Shown here: in pieces, positions 7,283-16,033 of the stretch
Position numbering within the stretch: the stretch's first letter is position 1
Layout: the number at the start of each line of letters is the position of its first letter
From: Ignavibacteria bacterium
GTDB lineage: Bacteria > Bacteroidota > Ignavibacteria > Kapaibacteriales > Kapaibacteriaceae
Assembly: GCA_016707005.1 (NCBI GenBank)
Contig: JADJIQ010000001.1
Span: 246,001-310,000, forward strand
Length of the DNA: 64,000 bases
Direction of reading: 5' to 3'
Notes under the pieces: model-generated
The model's database searches: none
Seen by the model: the letters and a program-made list of their open reading frames with translations, nothing else
What the model was told of the DNA's origin: nothing
Translations under genes and position numbers: made by a program

Positions 7283-9439
7283 ATGTTCAAGCATGTACTG
7301 TTTCTTGCTTCGCTCCTACTCATTGTCGGCTCCCTTGGCACACGTGCGCAATCAGGCTGGGTTGTGCAGAGTCCTCTACCAACGCCCATTTCTCTCTCTG
7401 ATGTACATTATGCTTCTGCCAATACGTACTTCGCAGTCGGGTGGGAAGGTGTTATCCTTAAGACAACAGACGACGGCACCACTTGGACTATTCAGTCGAG
7501 AGGCACCACACGCTGGCTCTCAAGTGTCTTCTTCGTAGACGCAGACATCGGCATTGCTGTTGGCGATAGTGGCACTATCCTCCGCACTACCGATGGGGGC
7601 GAAACGTGGACGCGCCAAGAAAGTGGAAAAACGTACACCCTAACCTCTGTGTCATTTGCCAACGCGAACGTTGGAATGGCTGTAGGCACTGATGGTACGA
7701 TCATCCACACTTTCGATGGAGGTGCAACTTGGTCCCCTCTACCAATCTCCATATCCGGAACTCTGAACTCAGTACACTTCATAGATACAAACACGTGCAC
7801 TGTTGTTGGAGAATATGGAAATATCTTACGAACCACCAATGGTGGGTCTACATGGTCATATAGGGGAACGGGAAGGAATGATTTATTCTTGGATGTTTAC
7901 TTTTCAGATACGAATACTGGAATTGTGGCTGGACAAGATTCATTAGCTCGCGGTTTGGTTCTCCGAACAACAGATGGTGGAACGTCGTGGGAGAGGGAGT
8001 CAGGGGGGGACTTAGAAAGAGTGGGTGGTGAGCACGTGTCCTCCATTGCCTTCTCCGATGACACTGTAGGTTTGGCCATTTTTTGGGGCAATGTCATTCG
8101 AACGACTGACGGTGGTCAGACTTGGTCGTCTAGATTGCACGAAAAAGACGTCTATGCTCCCGAGATATATCTTAATGCGATAACGTACGGGGGTAGTCGA
8201 AACTGGATGGCAGTTGGGAGATCTGGGGCCATCATTCGCACAACTGATGGTGGAGGCACATGGATAAGGTGTTTTAAAGGTACAACGAGAACTTTGAACG
8301 ATGTTTACTTTACGAGCACTAATGTTGGAAACATTGTCACCAGAACTTCTCATTTTATGCGTACTACAGATGGTGGCTCAACATGGACTTCCCTTTTGCC
8401 TGGAATTCCTGGTAGCGTCAGTCGAGTATCATTTGCAGATTCAACAAGAGGGATTGCCGTTGGTCCCGGAGGAATGATTCATCGCACAGTTGATGCAGGA
8501 CGTACTTGGTCATATAGAGGGGTTACCCGAGACGATCTTGGCAACGTTGCCTTCCTTGGAGCGAGTACATGGACTGCTGTGGGTTCAAACGGGACGATAC
8601 TGCGCTCAACTGACGACGGCGAAACATGGATGCGTCAACCGAGCGGTTCATCAAAACGCTTCTGGTGCATTGCTTTCAGCGATGTTCGTTCAGGAATCGT
8701 GATAGGAAGTACGATTCTACGTACCACGGATGGAGGAGAAACGTGGAAGGATCTGGATACTAGTGGAAAGGGATATTTCGAGGGTTGGGGTGTCATGGAT
8801 GCTTCTTTTACCGATGCTAACACTGGGACAGTAGTAGGTTGGGAAGGACGTATTTATCGTACAACAAATGGTGGCATGTCATGGTCTAGGCAGTTTAGTG
8901 GCGCAACGGCGATATTGTACAGCGTACACTTTTCTGACATTAATACAGGAACCGCTGTTGGATCTTCAGGCACAATTCTGCGAACAACAGATGGCGGGTC
9001 TACGTGGAATCATCAATCATATCCTGCTTCGGGGGGGCAACTATATAGAGTCTTCTTTACCGACGCCAACACGGGCACCATCGTAGGTGCCGGAGGTATC
9101 ATCCTTCGCACCACGACCGGTGGCGTTGTCACATCGGTCATCGAAGTTGATTCAACTTCAGTTTCGGATACTCCCGTACAACACACCCTCGAACAGAGTT
9201 ACCCTAACCCTGCATCCGATATGGCAACGATCCGCTTCAGGATCCAGAGTCAAGGGGCTGTCGATTTAGATCTATTCGACGGTGCAAACAACAAAGTAGC
9301 AGTACTTGTTCATCAACAAATGCAGCCAGGTACTTACACCGTTACCTTTTCAACAACGTTGCTTTCGAGTGGAGCTTACAACTACCGATTGCAAACAGGT
9401 GACGTAGTCGAAACGAAGAGCATGATCATTCTACGATAG
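7283..9439 (+). CDS. YCF48/BNR-repeat exported protein with T9SS sorting domain
   Basis: This 718-residue protein has a signal peptide ending GTRAQ. Thirteen repeats of about 45-50 residues follow, each ending in an RTTDGGxTW-type loop and preceded by an (A/I)VGxxGxI strand. This is the pattern of YCF48/photosystem-II-stability-factor-like beta-propellers, here probably an extracellular propeller. After RTTTGG comes a ~90-residue T9SS C-terminal domain (YPNPAS, LFDGANNKV, GAYNYRL, final KSMIILR). The longer upstream open frame from 6998 lacks a signal peptide and runs through the pseudogene region, so the ATG at 7283 is chosen. Binding partner unknown. Confidence 0.85.
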   Translation: MFKHVLFLASLLLIVGSLGTRAQSGWVVQSPLPTPISLSDVHYASANTYFAVGWEGVILKTTDDGTTWTIQSRGTTRWLSSVFFVDADIGIAVGDSGTILRTTDGGETWTRQESGKTYTLTSVSFANANVGMAVGTDGTIIHTFDGGATWSPLPISISGTLNSVHFIDTNTCTVVGEYGNILRTTNGGSTWSYRGTGRNDLFLDVYFSDTNTGIVAGQDSLARGLVLRTTDGGTSWERESGGDLERVGGEHVSSIAFSDDTVGLAIFWGNVIRTTDGGQTWSSRLHEKDVYAPEIYLNAITYGGSRNWMAVGRSGAIIRTTDGGGTWIRCFKGTTRTLNDVYFTSTNVGNIVTRTSHFMRTTDGGSTWTSLLPGIPGSVSRVSFADSTRGIAVGPGGMIHRTVDAGRTWSYRGVTRDDLGNVAFLGASTWTAVGSNGTILRSTDDGETWMRQPSGSSKRFWCIAFSDVRSGIVIGSTILRTTDGGETWKDLDTSGKGYFEGWGVMDASFTDANTGTVVGWEGRIYRTTNGGMSWSRQFSGATAILYSVHFSDINTGTAVGSSGTILRTTDGGSTWNHQSYPASGGQLYRVFFTDANTGTIVGAGGIILRTTTGGVVTSVIEVDSTSVSDTPVQHTLEQSYPNPASDMATIRFRIQSQGAVDLDLFDGANNKVAVLVHQQMQPGTYTVTFSTTLLSSGAYNYRLQTGDVVETKSMIILR

Positions 9440-9486
9440 CAAACATCCACAAGTAAACGCTGCAAGTTCAAGAGAAAAGGATAGGA

Positions 9487-9558
9487 TCGCTATTCGCGAT
9501 TCGCTATTCGCTATTCACTATTCACTATTCGCTATTCGCTATTCGCTACTCGCTATTC
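9487..9558 (-). repeat. GCGAATA heptamer array
   Basis: About ten heptamers, written TATTCGC on the plus strand and mostly period 7, with variants CACTATT and GATTCGC. The stop codon (TAG) of the LolA-like gene lies inside the array. The same heptamer recurs at 24021-24052, 24202-24231 and 51901-51990. Confidence 0.8.
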
Positions 9559-10207
9559 TGAACTTCGAATACCATATCTCCACTACCGCTTTCTGCGATC
9601 CGCTCTTGGGTTTAGTATCGCGGGAGCTTTCGTTAAAATCGCCCGACATCGACTTCGGGATCTCAAACGATCCGATCTCCATCATGATCTTGGTATAACT
9701 CGGTAGGCCATATTCACGGGCCTTTGCATCATCATAGACAAGTTCGGCGGTGATGGTGCCGGCCTTCTTTGTGGTAGAGACCACCTTGCGTGCAATCATC
9801 ATTGTGGTGTCGATCCAGAGTGTGGCAACAACAACGTCCGACTCTTCATCAGCCGGCAACACCTTGATCTTGCGCATCGTTATTCCTTGCCATTGCTCTG
9901 TACCCATATCGACAGCGGCAAAGTCCTTGCTGAGGAGTTTCAGCGCGCTCATATCAGCCCCTTGCTTAGGGATCATTGCAAATCCCGGAGCGTCGATCGT
10001 TGTCTTATCGGGTGCGACATGGGTGAGTGTTGCTGTTGAGACAGGCACCTTCATGAAGGGCACGTCAACCTTGATCGAGAGTTCTGCGGTGTAGCGCTTT
10101 ACCCGCTGCATCTTGGCCTTGAGCTCGTTCAGAAGTTCTGTAGCTGTACGAGCTTGGACGAGGGAAGGGGCTAGCAACACCAATACGATGAGGAGGAAAC
10201 GGGTCAC
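9539..10207 (-). CDS. LolA-like periplasmic lipoprotein-binding protein
   Basis: This 222-residue protein has a signal peptide (MTRFLLIVLVLLAPSLVQA) and the layout of LolA/LppX/outer-membrane lipoprotein-sorting proteins: an amphipathic opening helix (ATELLNELKAKMQRVKRYTAELSIKV) followed by alternating beta strands. It overlaps the ABC permease gene by 4 bp and is read after it, so it probably acts with the ABC system, for example as a periplasmic partner handling lipids or lipoproteins; that role is inference. The last residues and the stop come from the adjacent heptamer repeat. Confidence 0.65.
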   Translation of the reverse strand: MTRFLLIVLVLLAPSLVQARTATELLNELKAKMQRVKRYTAELSIKVDVPFMKVPVSTATLTHVAPDKTTIDAPGFAMIPKQGADMSALKLLSKDFAAVDMGTEQWQGITMRKIKVLPADEESDVVVATLWIDTTMMIARKVVSTTKKAGTITAELVYDDAKAREYGLPSYTKIMMEIGSFEIPKSMSGDFNESSRDTKPKSGSQKAVVEIWYSKFRIASSE

Positions 10208-11043
10208 GTAAGTATGTCCTTTCGACGCATGATGATCTGCGTTGCCGTATAACAGCCGATGATGTGCGTGAGCAAGACGCTGGCGGAGATGCTCACCTTG
10301 GTCCAGTTGACGGGATCGTCAAAGAGGAACTTCCACCCGTTCATGTGATTGGTGAAAAAGAGCGGACGCAGGTAGTCGAAGATCGGGATGTCGATGGCAG
10401 AGATGATGGTCATCACAATGATGATGGCCATGGTCGTCATGATGGGACCGATGGCGTTCTCCACAAGCGACGAGAACAAGAAGGCCACACTGGCAACGGT
10501 GGTCATGGCCAATGCTGCAAAGCCATAGGCCAGTGTGAAACGCCACCACAGATCGTTCTCTGCGATGATGGTGATCTGCGAACGGATCACAACTACCTCG
10601 CCGGTGCCGAGAAGAGCGATGCCAAGACCGAGAGACATCACGGCCATGAAGAGCACGAGGAGGTTTGTGTAGGTGAGTGTGGCAAGGAACTTTGCCGACA
10701 CCATCGTAGAGCGCGAAAGAGGTCGAGTTAGCAGCAATCGATACGTCCCCGCTGTTGCTTCACCGGCAAGCACCTCACCGGCAACGAGAGTGATGAGAAA
10801 CGGCACGTGCACATACAACGATCCGAAGATGATGTAGGACACCGTGTATCCGTTCATCAGGTTCCCGGTGAAATCAAACGTCTGCTTCAGGGCCTGCGTT
10901 GCAAATCCAAGGTATTGTCCACCTTCAATGCCCATAGCAGCAACAACCACGGGAATCAACACACCCAGGGCGATGAATCCGATGAACGTGCGCCATTTCG
11001 AGAAGACCTTACTCATCTCAACGCGATAGGCAGTGCCGATCAT
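10204..11043 (-). CDS. ABC-2 type transporter permease
   Basis: This 279-residue membrane protein has about six transmembrane helices (residues ~17-40, 68-90, 110-135, 165-190, 195-220, 250-270) and the ABC-2 permease hallmark loop GEVLAGEATAGTYRLLLTRPLSR between helices 2 and 3. It pairs with the ATPase encoded immediately before it (4-bp overlap) and the LolA-like gene after it (4-bp overlap), forming a three-gene operon. The substrate is not evident. Confidence 0.85.
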   Translation of the reverse strand: MIGTAYRVEMSKVFSKWRTFIGFIALGVLIPVVVAAMGIEGGQYLGFATQALKQTFDFTGNLMNGYTVSYIIFGSLYVHVPFLITLVAGEVLAGEATAGTYRLLLTRPLSRSTMVSAKFLATLTYTNLLVLFMAVMSLGLGIALLGTGEVVVIRSQITIIAENDLWWRFTLAYGFAALAMTTVASVAFLFSSLVENAIGPIMTTMAIIIVMTIISAIDIPIFDYLRPLFFTNHMNGWKFLFDDPVNWTKVSISASVLLTHIIGCYTATQIIMRRKDILT

Positions 11044-11957
11044 GATACCTCCTGCGTGAGCGAGATGAAATATTCTTCGAGGGAGCGAACAGGGGAGACA
11101 GCCGAGAGAGGTATACGTGCGTCGGCAAGGTGTGCCACCAGACCCGAGATCTCTTCACGTTCCATCATCATGATGATAGCACCATCCGTTGATGATTGGA
11201 TGTGAGAGGAAAGGGGCGTAGCACGGATCATTTCGAGTGCGCGTTGTACTTCCGACGTTTCGATCGTGACCTTGAGACGTCCGGCATTTAACAGGTCTTG
11301 CACAGCCCCTTCTACAACTGCCTTCCCACGGTTGATGATCACCATGCGTGTGGCAGTGAGTTCTACTTCCGGCAAGATGTGCGAGGAGAGGAAGACCGTT
11401 TTTTTGTGATCGGCGGCCAGTTCGAGGATCAGGTCGCGGATGTCCACCATGCCTTGTGGGTCAAGTCCGGTTGTTGGCTCATCGAGGACGATGAGGTCAG
11501 GCGAATGCAGAAGTGCTTGAGCGATCCCCAGACGCTGCTTCATTCCGTGTGAGAACGTTTTCACCTTGCTCGATGCTCTGCTTGCTAGGCCAACGATGCC
11601 AAGGATACGATCGATGGAACGTGTGGAGACATCAGCACCGCTGAGTCTGCCGAGGAGCTCAAGGTTGCGTCGAGCAGTGAGGTAGTTGTAGAAGTCCGGA
11701 CGTTCTACGATGGCCCCGATCCGACGGAGGATCTCGCTCCGATGTGTTGTGAGATCGAGTCCGAACACCCGTATCGAGCCCGACGTAGGACGGATCAGCG
11801 AAAGCATCATCCGTATGGTGGTGCTCTTTCCGGCTCCATTGGGTCCAAGGAAGCCGTAGACGTCTCCCTGGGCAACGGAAAGGCTGAGTCCGTTCACCGC
11901 ATGGAAGTCGCCATAGTGTTTATGGAGATCGTGGATCTCGATCAGGGGAGTGGGCAT
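11040..11957 (-). CDS. ABC transporter ATP-binding protein
   Basis: This 305-residue CcmA/DrrA-type ATPase has Walker A GPNGAGKST (about residue 38), the Q-loop region, signature FSHGMKQRL, Walker B LIVLDEPTTGLDP and the switch His in LSSHILPEVE. A C-terminal ~80-residue extension is typical of drug- or lipid-exporter ATPases. It is the first gene of a three-gene operon with the permease and the LolA-like protein. The 72-bp gap to murD holds a repeated TGACACCCGGCA sequence. Confidence 0.9.
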   Translation of the reverse strand: MPTPLIEIHDLHKHYGDFHAVNGLSLSVAQGDVYGFLGPNGAGKSTTIRMMLSLIRPTSGSIRVFGLDLTTHRSEILRRIGAIVERPDFYNYLTARRNLELLGRLSGADVSTRSIDRILGIVGLASRASSKVKTFSHGMKQRLGIAQALLHSPDLIVLDEPTTGLDPQGMVDIRDLILELAADHKKTVFLSSHILPEVELTATRMVIINRGKAVVEGAVQDLLNAGRLKVTIETSEVQRALEMIRATPLSSHIQSSTDGAIIMMMEREEISGLVAHLADARIPLSAVSPVRSLEEYFISLTQEVS

Positions 11958-12029
11958 GGAGCGTGATAACGCATGATGACCCTAAAAAGTGCCACATGAC
12001 ACCCGGCATCTATGACACCCGGCACCAAG

Positions 12030-13358
12030 TCAGAGCGCGTTCGCTGCGGCCTTGAAAGCCCTGCCCCGTTCCTCGAAGTTTGCAAACATGTCGAAGGACT
12101 TGCAGGCAGGAGAGAAGAGTACAACATCTTCCGACCGTGCAAGGTCTGCGGCGGCGTGGACGGCTTCTTCCATGGATGCTACCTTCACACATCGCTTGGT
12201 GGTGCACCAATGATTGAAGATCGCATCAGCATCTTCACCCATACAGACAATGGCCTTCACATTCTCGGCTACGAGGTCGTCGAGGGCGGCGTAGTCGTTG
12301 TTGTCACCCCTTCCTCCGGCGATCCACACGATCGGATGATCGTAGCTGGACAGCGCAAACCACGCGGCATTCACGTTGGTTGCTTTGGAGTCGTTGATGT
12401 ATCGTACGCCGCGGTGGACGCGGACGTGTTCGAGTCGGTGCTCTACGCCGTTGAACGACGCCAGCGAATCCCGAATGTTCTCATTACGCACCTCAAAGGC
12501 ACGCGCTGCTAGTGCTGCCGCCATGGAGTTCGCCGCATTGTGCGCTCCAGGCAGCCCAAGACGTCGCAAGGGCATGAGGATCTCCTCGTTATGCTGCTGA
12601 TCCCGAAGTATGATTTCGTCCCCCCGGACGAATGCTCCGTCAACCTCTTTGAGGAGACTGAAGAAGCGTACCATACCCCGAGCTACCGACGCTGCGTTTG
12701 CTGCGTGTGCATCGTCGGCATTCAAAACTACAACGTCATTTGCCCGTTGGTGCTCAGCAATTTTCCACTTCGCATGCACGTACTGTTGAAAGCTCCCATG
12801 ATACGAGAGATGATCAGGTGTGATGTTCAGGAGCATACTCACGTGCGGACTGAACGTTCTCGTGGTATCGAGCTGATAGGAGCTGCACTCAGCAACGATG
12901 ATCATGGCCGGATCGATCGTCCCTACAAGACTGCTGAGCGGCGTTCCGATATTCCCCGCTGCGACGGCCGGCCTGCCCCCTTCATTCAAAACATGCGCCG
13001 TTAATGCCGTTGTTGTTGTCTTCCCATTCGTACCCGTGATCGCTACGATGGGGTTGGTAAGAAACCTACTTGCGTACTCGAGCTCACCAATAACCTCAAT
13101 GCCCAAACGCTCGGCATCAACACGAACAGGGTTGGTAGGGGGCACACCCGGAGACACAACAATAAGGTCGGCCTTGGTTGCCAGATCTGTATGTCCACCG
13201 AACTCCGATGCAATGTTTCGCGACGCCAAAAACTCCACCGCATCACCCGCTTTTTCAAGGGGCTTTGCATCAGACACAAACACTGTCTCACCGTTTCGCA
13301 CCGCAAGTTCTGCTGCCGCCAAACCGCTCTTGGCGGCACCGAGGATTGTAATTCTCAT
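12030..13358 (-). CDS. murD: UDP-N-acetylmuramoyl-L-alanine--D-glutamate ligase
   Basis: This 442-residue Mur ligase has an N-terminal UDP-binding Rossmann part (ILGAAKSGLAAAELA), the ATP loop TGTNGKTTTT near residue 110, the central motif ECSSYQLDT and the C-terminal SKATN and FSPACKSFDMF motifs. It adds D-glutamate to UDP-MurNAc-L-Ala in the cytosol. It stands apart from a classical mur/fts cluster; its neighbours here are an ABC exporter and a four-helix-bundle gene. The upstream region is a GTTAC octamer array. Confidence 0.95.
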   Translation of the reverse strand: MRITILGAAKSGLAAAELAVRNGETVFVSDAKPLEKAGDAVEFLASRNIASEFGGHTDLATKADLIVVSPGVPPTNPVRVDAERLGIEVIGELEYASRFLTNPIVAITGTNGKTTTTALTAHVLNEGGRPAVAAGNIGTPLSSLVGTIDPAMIIVAECSSYQLDTTRTFSPHVSMLLNITPDHLSYHGSFQQYVHAKWKIAEHQRANDVVVLNADDAHAANAASVARGMVRFFSLLKEVDGAFVRGDEIILRDQQHNEEILMPLRRLGLPGAHNAANSMAAALAARAFEVRNENIRDSLASFNGVEHRLEHVRVHRGVRYINDSKATNVNAAWFALSSYDHPIVWIAGGRGDNNDYAALDDLVAENVKAIVCMGEDADAIFNHWCTTKRCVKVASMEEAVHAAADLARSEDVVLFSPACKSFDMFANFEERGRAFKAAANAL

Positions 13359-13367
13359 GTGCGAAGT

Positions 13368-13458
13368 TACGGGGTTGCAAGGTTACAAGGTTACAAGGTT
13401 ACAAGGTTACAAGGTTACGGGGTTACGGGGTTACGGGGTTACAAGGTTACGGGGTTAC
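13368..13458 (+). repeat. GGTTACAA/GGGGTTAC octamer array
   Basis: About eleven copies of an 8-bp unit containing GGTTAC, first as GGTTACAA and then as GGGGTTAC. It lies just upstream of murD and before the four-helix-bundle gene, and is inverted relative to the array at 13873-13923. Confidence 0.85.
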
Positions 13459-13492
13459 GTCACGTTATTGTTGATGAGATGCACATAGAAAT

Positions 13493-13888
13493 ATGGAAAA
13501 AGAACTCGACCTTGATTTCGGGAGTGAGGCAAATGGCCAACTTCAACATCACTCTGTAATGATGGCTAGACTCATACGATCTACGTGCCATGCGTTGCGA
13601 GATTCCCATTGGATAGATCGCAGTGCCTTGACGCAACTGTATCGTGCAGGTACCTCTGTAGGTGCCAATGTGCGTGAAGCCAAGTACGCTGAATCACGCC
13701 GCGACTTTATACACAAGCTTAAGATCGCAGAGAAAGAGTTGGCAGAAACTCTGTATTGGGTTGGACTCTTATCATCTCATCCAGGAATAATCAATGCAGT
13801 TGATAGGAAAGAACTACTGGAAGAGATTAGAATCGTTAGATCTCTACTTCGATCAATTGTACGATCGTCGAAAACCGTAACCCCGTAA
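13493..13888 (+). CDS. four-helix-bundle (23S rRNA IVS-type) protein
   Basis: This 131-residue all-helical protein belongs to the family once called 'S23 ribosomal protein' (intervening-sequence-encoded). The core reads TQLYRAGTSVGANVREAKYAESRRDFIHKLKIAEKE..ETLYWVGLL in segments and is characteristic. Members are found in 23S rRNA intervening sequences and as free-standing or retroelement-linked genes; the molecular role is poorly known. It is the only plus-strand gene between 9.5 and 34.8 kb and is flanked by inverted octamer arrays; its last residues (SKTVTP) and stop run into the right-hand array. This suggests insertion as a unit. Confidence 0.85.
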   Translation: MEKELDLDFGSEANGQLQHHSVMMARLIRSTCHALRDSHWIDRSALTQLYRAGTSVGANVREAKYAESRRDFIHKLKIAEKELAETLYWVGLLSSHPGIINAVDRKELLEEIRIVRSLLRSIVRSSKTVTP

Positions 13889-13923
13889 CCCCGTAACCCC
13901 GTAACCCCGTAACCCCGTAACCT
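13873..13923 (+). repeat. CCCCGTAA octamer array
   Basis: Six near-perfect 8-bp copies (GTAACCCC phase) overlap the 3' end of the four-helix-bundle gene and reach the stop of the polyprenyl synthase gene. They are the reverse complement of the units at 13368-13458. Confidence 0.85.
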
Positions 13924-14921
13924 CAAACACTCCGCGCCATCAACATCTTCGCCAGCACTTCCAGCAGGTCTCTTGCCGGACTCTCCGGAACATGGTGCAG
14001 GTGCTCGAAGGCGTCGTTGGTGAACTTCTCAACAAGGGCGGTGGCGTCTTGGGTAACACCATAGGCGTCCATCATGGAGATCACATCAGTGACGTGTTCT
14101 CGACCAAGACCGTTGTCTGCAAAGAAGGTGGCGATGAGGGCGGTGTGTTCCGGACGTGCATCGAGGTCTTCACGTACACGACGGGCGCATTCGAGCATGA
14201 GCCATGTGCGCTTGCCTTCTACGATATCTCCGCCGGGTGATTTGCCAAAGGCTTCGCTGCCGGTGATGTCGAGAATGTCGTCCTGCATCTGGAATGCGAT
14301 GCCGATCAAGCGTGCGAAGTTGCGCAAGGCTTGGACTCGACCGTTTGTTGCTCCGCCAACGTTGGCTCCAATAGCTACTGACATCTCGAGTAGGCGAGCG
14401 GTCTTCTTCTCGATCATCGTGAAGTATTCTTCGGGCGTAACGTCATCCCGGTCCATAAAGGCCAGATCGAGGGCCTGACCATCACATACTTCGATGAGCC
14501 CGGTAGAGAAAGCGTCGATCACATCAAGTGGACGTGGCGCATGATGAGCACTGCGCATGAGTAGGCGCATGGCCATGCCCATCATCACATCACCGGCAAG
14601 GATGGCAGCACTCTGATTCCATCGTACGTGGACGGTGTCTCGTCCCCTCCGTTTATCCGAGCTGTCCATGATATCGTCATGCACCAACGTAAAGTTGTGC
14701 AATAGCTCTACAGCAACGGCAGCAGGCAATGCAGCCGCACGTTCACCACCAACACTCTCACACGCAAGCAGGGTAAGGATCGGCCTGATACGCTTACCGC
14801 CCCCTTCAAAGAGATACCGTACGGGATCATACAACCACGCTGGTTCAGTGAACTCGTTCAAGGCGCTGTGCAGAGCCCCTTCTACATCACTGAGGTAGGG
14901 GGCGAGTTGGGCTGTGGTCAT
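13923..14921 (-). CDS. polyprenyl (farnesyl/geranylgeranyl-type) diphosphate synthase
   Basis: This 332-residue trans-isoprenyl diphosphate synthase has a first Asp-rich motif in LVHDDIMDSSDKRRG, a second in QMQDDILDITG, and GGGKRIRP near the N-terminus. It condenses IPP with allylic diphosphates; chain length cannot be read safely. The ATG at 14921 is chosen over an upstream in-frame start because it overlaps the stop of the IPP isomerase gene as ATGA, indicating a two-gene isoprenoid operon. Confidence 0.9.
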   Translation of the reverse strand: MTTAQLAPYLSDVEGALHSALNEFTEPAWLYDPVRYLFEGGGKRIRPILTLLACESVGGERAAALPAAVAVELLHNFTLVHDDIMDSSDKRRGRDTVHVRWNQSAAILAGDVMMGMAMRLLMRSAHHAPRPLDVIDAFSTGLIEVCDGQALDLAFMDRDDVTPEEYFTMIEKKTARLLEMSVAIGANVGGATNGRVQALRNFARLIGIAFQMQDDILDITGSEAFGKSPGGDIVEGKRTWLMLECARRVREDLDARPEHTALIATFFADNGLGREHVTDVISMMDAYGVTQDATALVEKFTNDAFEHLHHVPESPARDLLEVLAKMLMARSV

Positions 14922-15946
14922 TGAAGGCGGTGGAGGATGGTTGGACGGTGCAGATCGTTCAGGTGTTGACACCCCGTGAGAAACATCCATTGTCGTAGTT
15001 GAAGTTCCCAAAGTCGGACCAGAGCAACAACACCCTTTGTTCCGTCTGCCGCAAATGCCTCAAGTATGGGGCGAGCACTTCCCACGAGCCGGGCGCCGAG
15101 GGCAACGGCCTTGGCCACCTCTGTGCCGTTGGAAATGCCTCCGGAGGCGATGATCGTGGGGACGATGCCGACACATTGCGTAATGCATTCGGCGGTGGGG
15201 ATGCCAACGTCCCAGAGGTGGTCTACGGTCTCGGCGTCGCTACGACGGAGGATCTCCACGCCAGCCCACGACGTTCCGCCGGCGCCGGCTACGTCGATCA
15301 TGGTCACACCCACATCGGCAAGCCTGCGCGCAACGTCGCCAGAAATACCAGCGCCAACTTCCTTTACAACGATCGCTATCTGTTCTGAGCGAACCAGGGT
15401 GGCAATGGCATCGAGAACGCCGCGAAACCGTGGCTCGCCCTCGGGCTGCAAGAGCTCCTGAAGCGGGTTGAGGTGTACGGCAAGGGCCGAGGCACCGGTC
15501 ATGGCTACGGCTCGCTCTACATAGGAATGCAGAGATCCTTCGCGGTGCCACACAGCGGCCTGGGCGGCGCCGATGTTGGCGATGATCGGTACGCGATTCG
15601 AAACATCTCGCACAACGGCAAAGGTTGATTCCAATTCCCGGTGTTCCAATGCGGCGCGCATAGAACCCACGCCCATCGCTATCCCGCATGTCTCGCACGC
15701 TTCGGCCAACCCCTTGTTGATCCTCTCTGCGTCGGGATAGCCCCCTGTCATCCCCGTCACAAGCAAGGGGCTTTGCAGTGCCATCCCGCAGAACTCCGTC
15801 TGGGTTTCCACATCCGCAAGATCGATCTCCGGCAGGGCATTGTAGACGAATTCATATCGGTCAAAACCGTTGGACTTCTCGCGGAAGGTGGCTTTGCCGG
15901 AGAGGGCGAGGTTGACGTGTTCTTCTTTTCGCGACTGGATGGACAT
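14918..15946 (-). CDS. fni: type 2 isopentenyl-diphosphate delta-isomerase
   Basis: This 342-residue FMN-dependent TIM-barrel enzyme has RKEEHVNLAL at the N-terminus, VTGMTGG, the MGVGSMRAAL segment, HLNPLQE, KEVGAGIS and the FMN phosphate loop AGGTSWAGVE. It interconverts IPP and DMAPP and supplies the synthase encoded directly downstream (4-bp overlap). It contains an inverted pair of the ARGGGGCT motif at about 15745 and 15765. Confidence 0.93.
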   Translation of the reverse strand: MSIQSRKEEHVNLALSGKATFREKSNGFDRYEFVYNALPEIDLADVETQTEFCGMALQSPLLVTGMTGGYPDAERINKGLAEACETCGIAMGVGSMRAALEHRELESTFAVVRDVSNRVPIIANIGAAQAAVWHREGSLHSYVERAVAMTGASALAVHLNPLQELLQPEGEPRFRGVLDAIATLVRSEQIAIVVKEVGAGISGDVARRLADVGVTMIDVAGAGGTSWAGVEILRRSDAETVDHLWDVGIPTAECITQCVGIVPTIIASGGISNGTEVAKAVALGARLVGSARPILEAFAADGTKGVVALVRLWELQLRQWMFLTGCQHLNDLHRPTILHRLQ

Positions 15947-15949
15947 GGG

Positions 15950-15978
15950 GCAAGTTACTAGTTACTGGTTACTAGTTA
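15950..15978 (+). repeat. short GTTACTA/GTTACTG array
   Basis: Four heptamer/octamer copies of the GTTAC family lie just upstream of the isomerase start codon. The remaining gap to 16033 shows nothing else recognisable. Confidence 0.7.
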
Positions 15979-16033
15979 GCTGTTGCCTTCGTATGACTGT
16001 CCCCATCACCAGAGAGGCTTCTCAGATAGCTCT

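Noticed and set aside
10264..10731. 155-codon plus-strand frame rich in His, Asp and Gly
   Set aside because: It is the antisense shadow of the ABC permease gene and has no start context or family.
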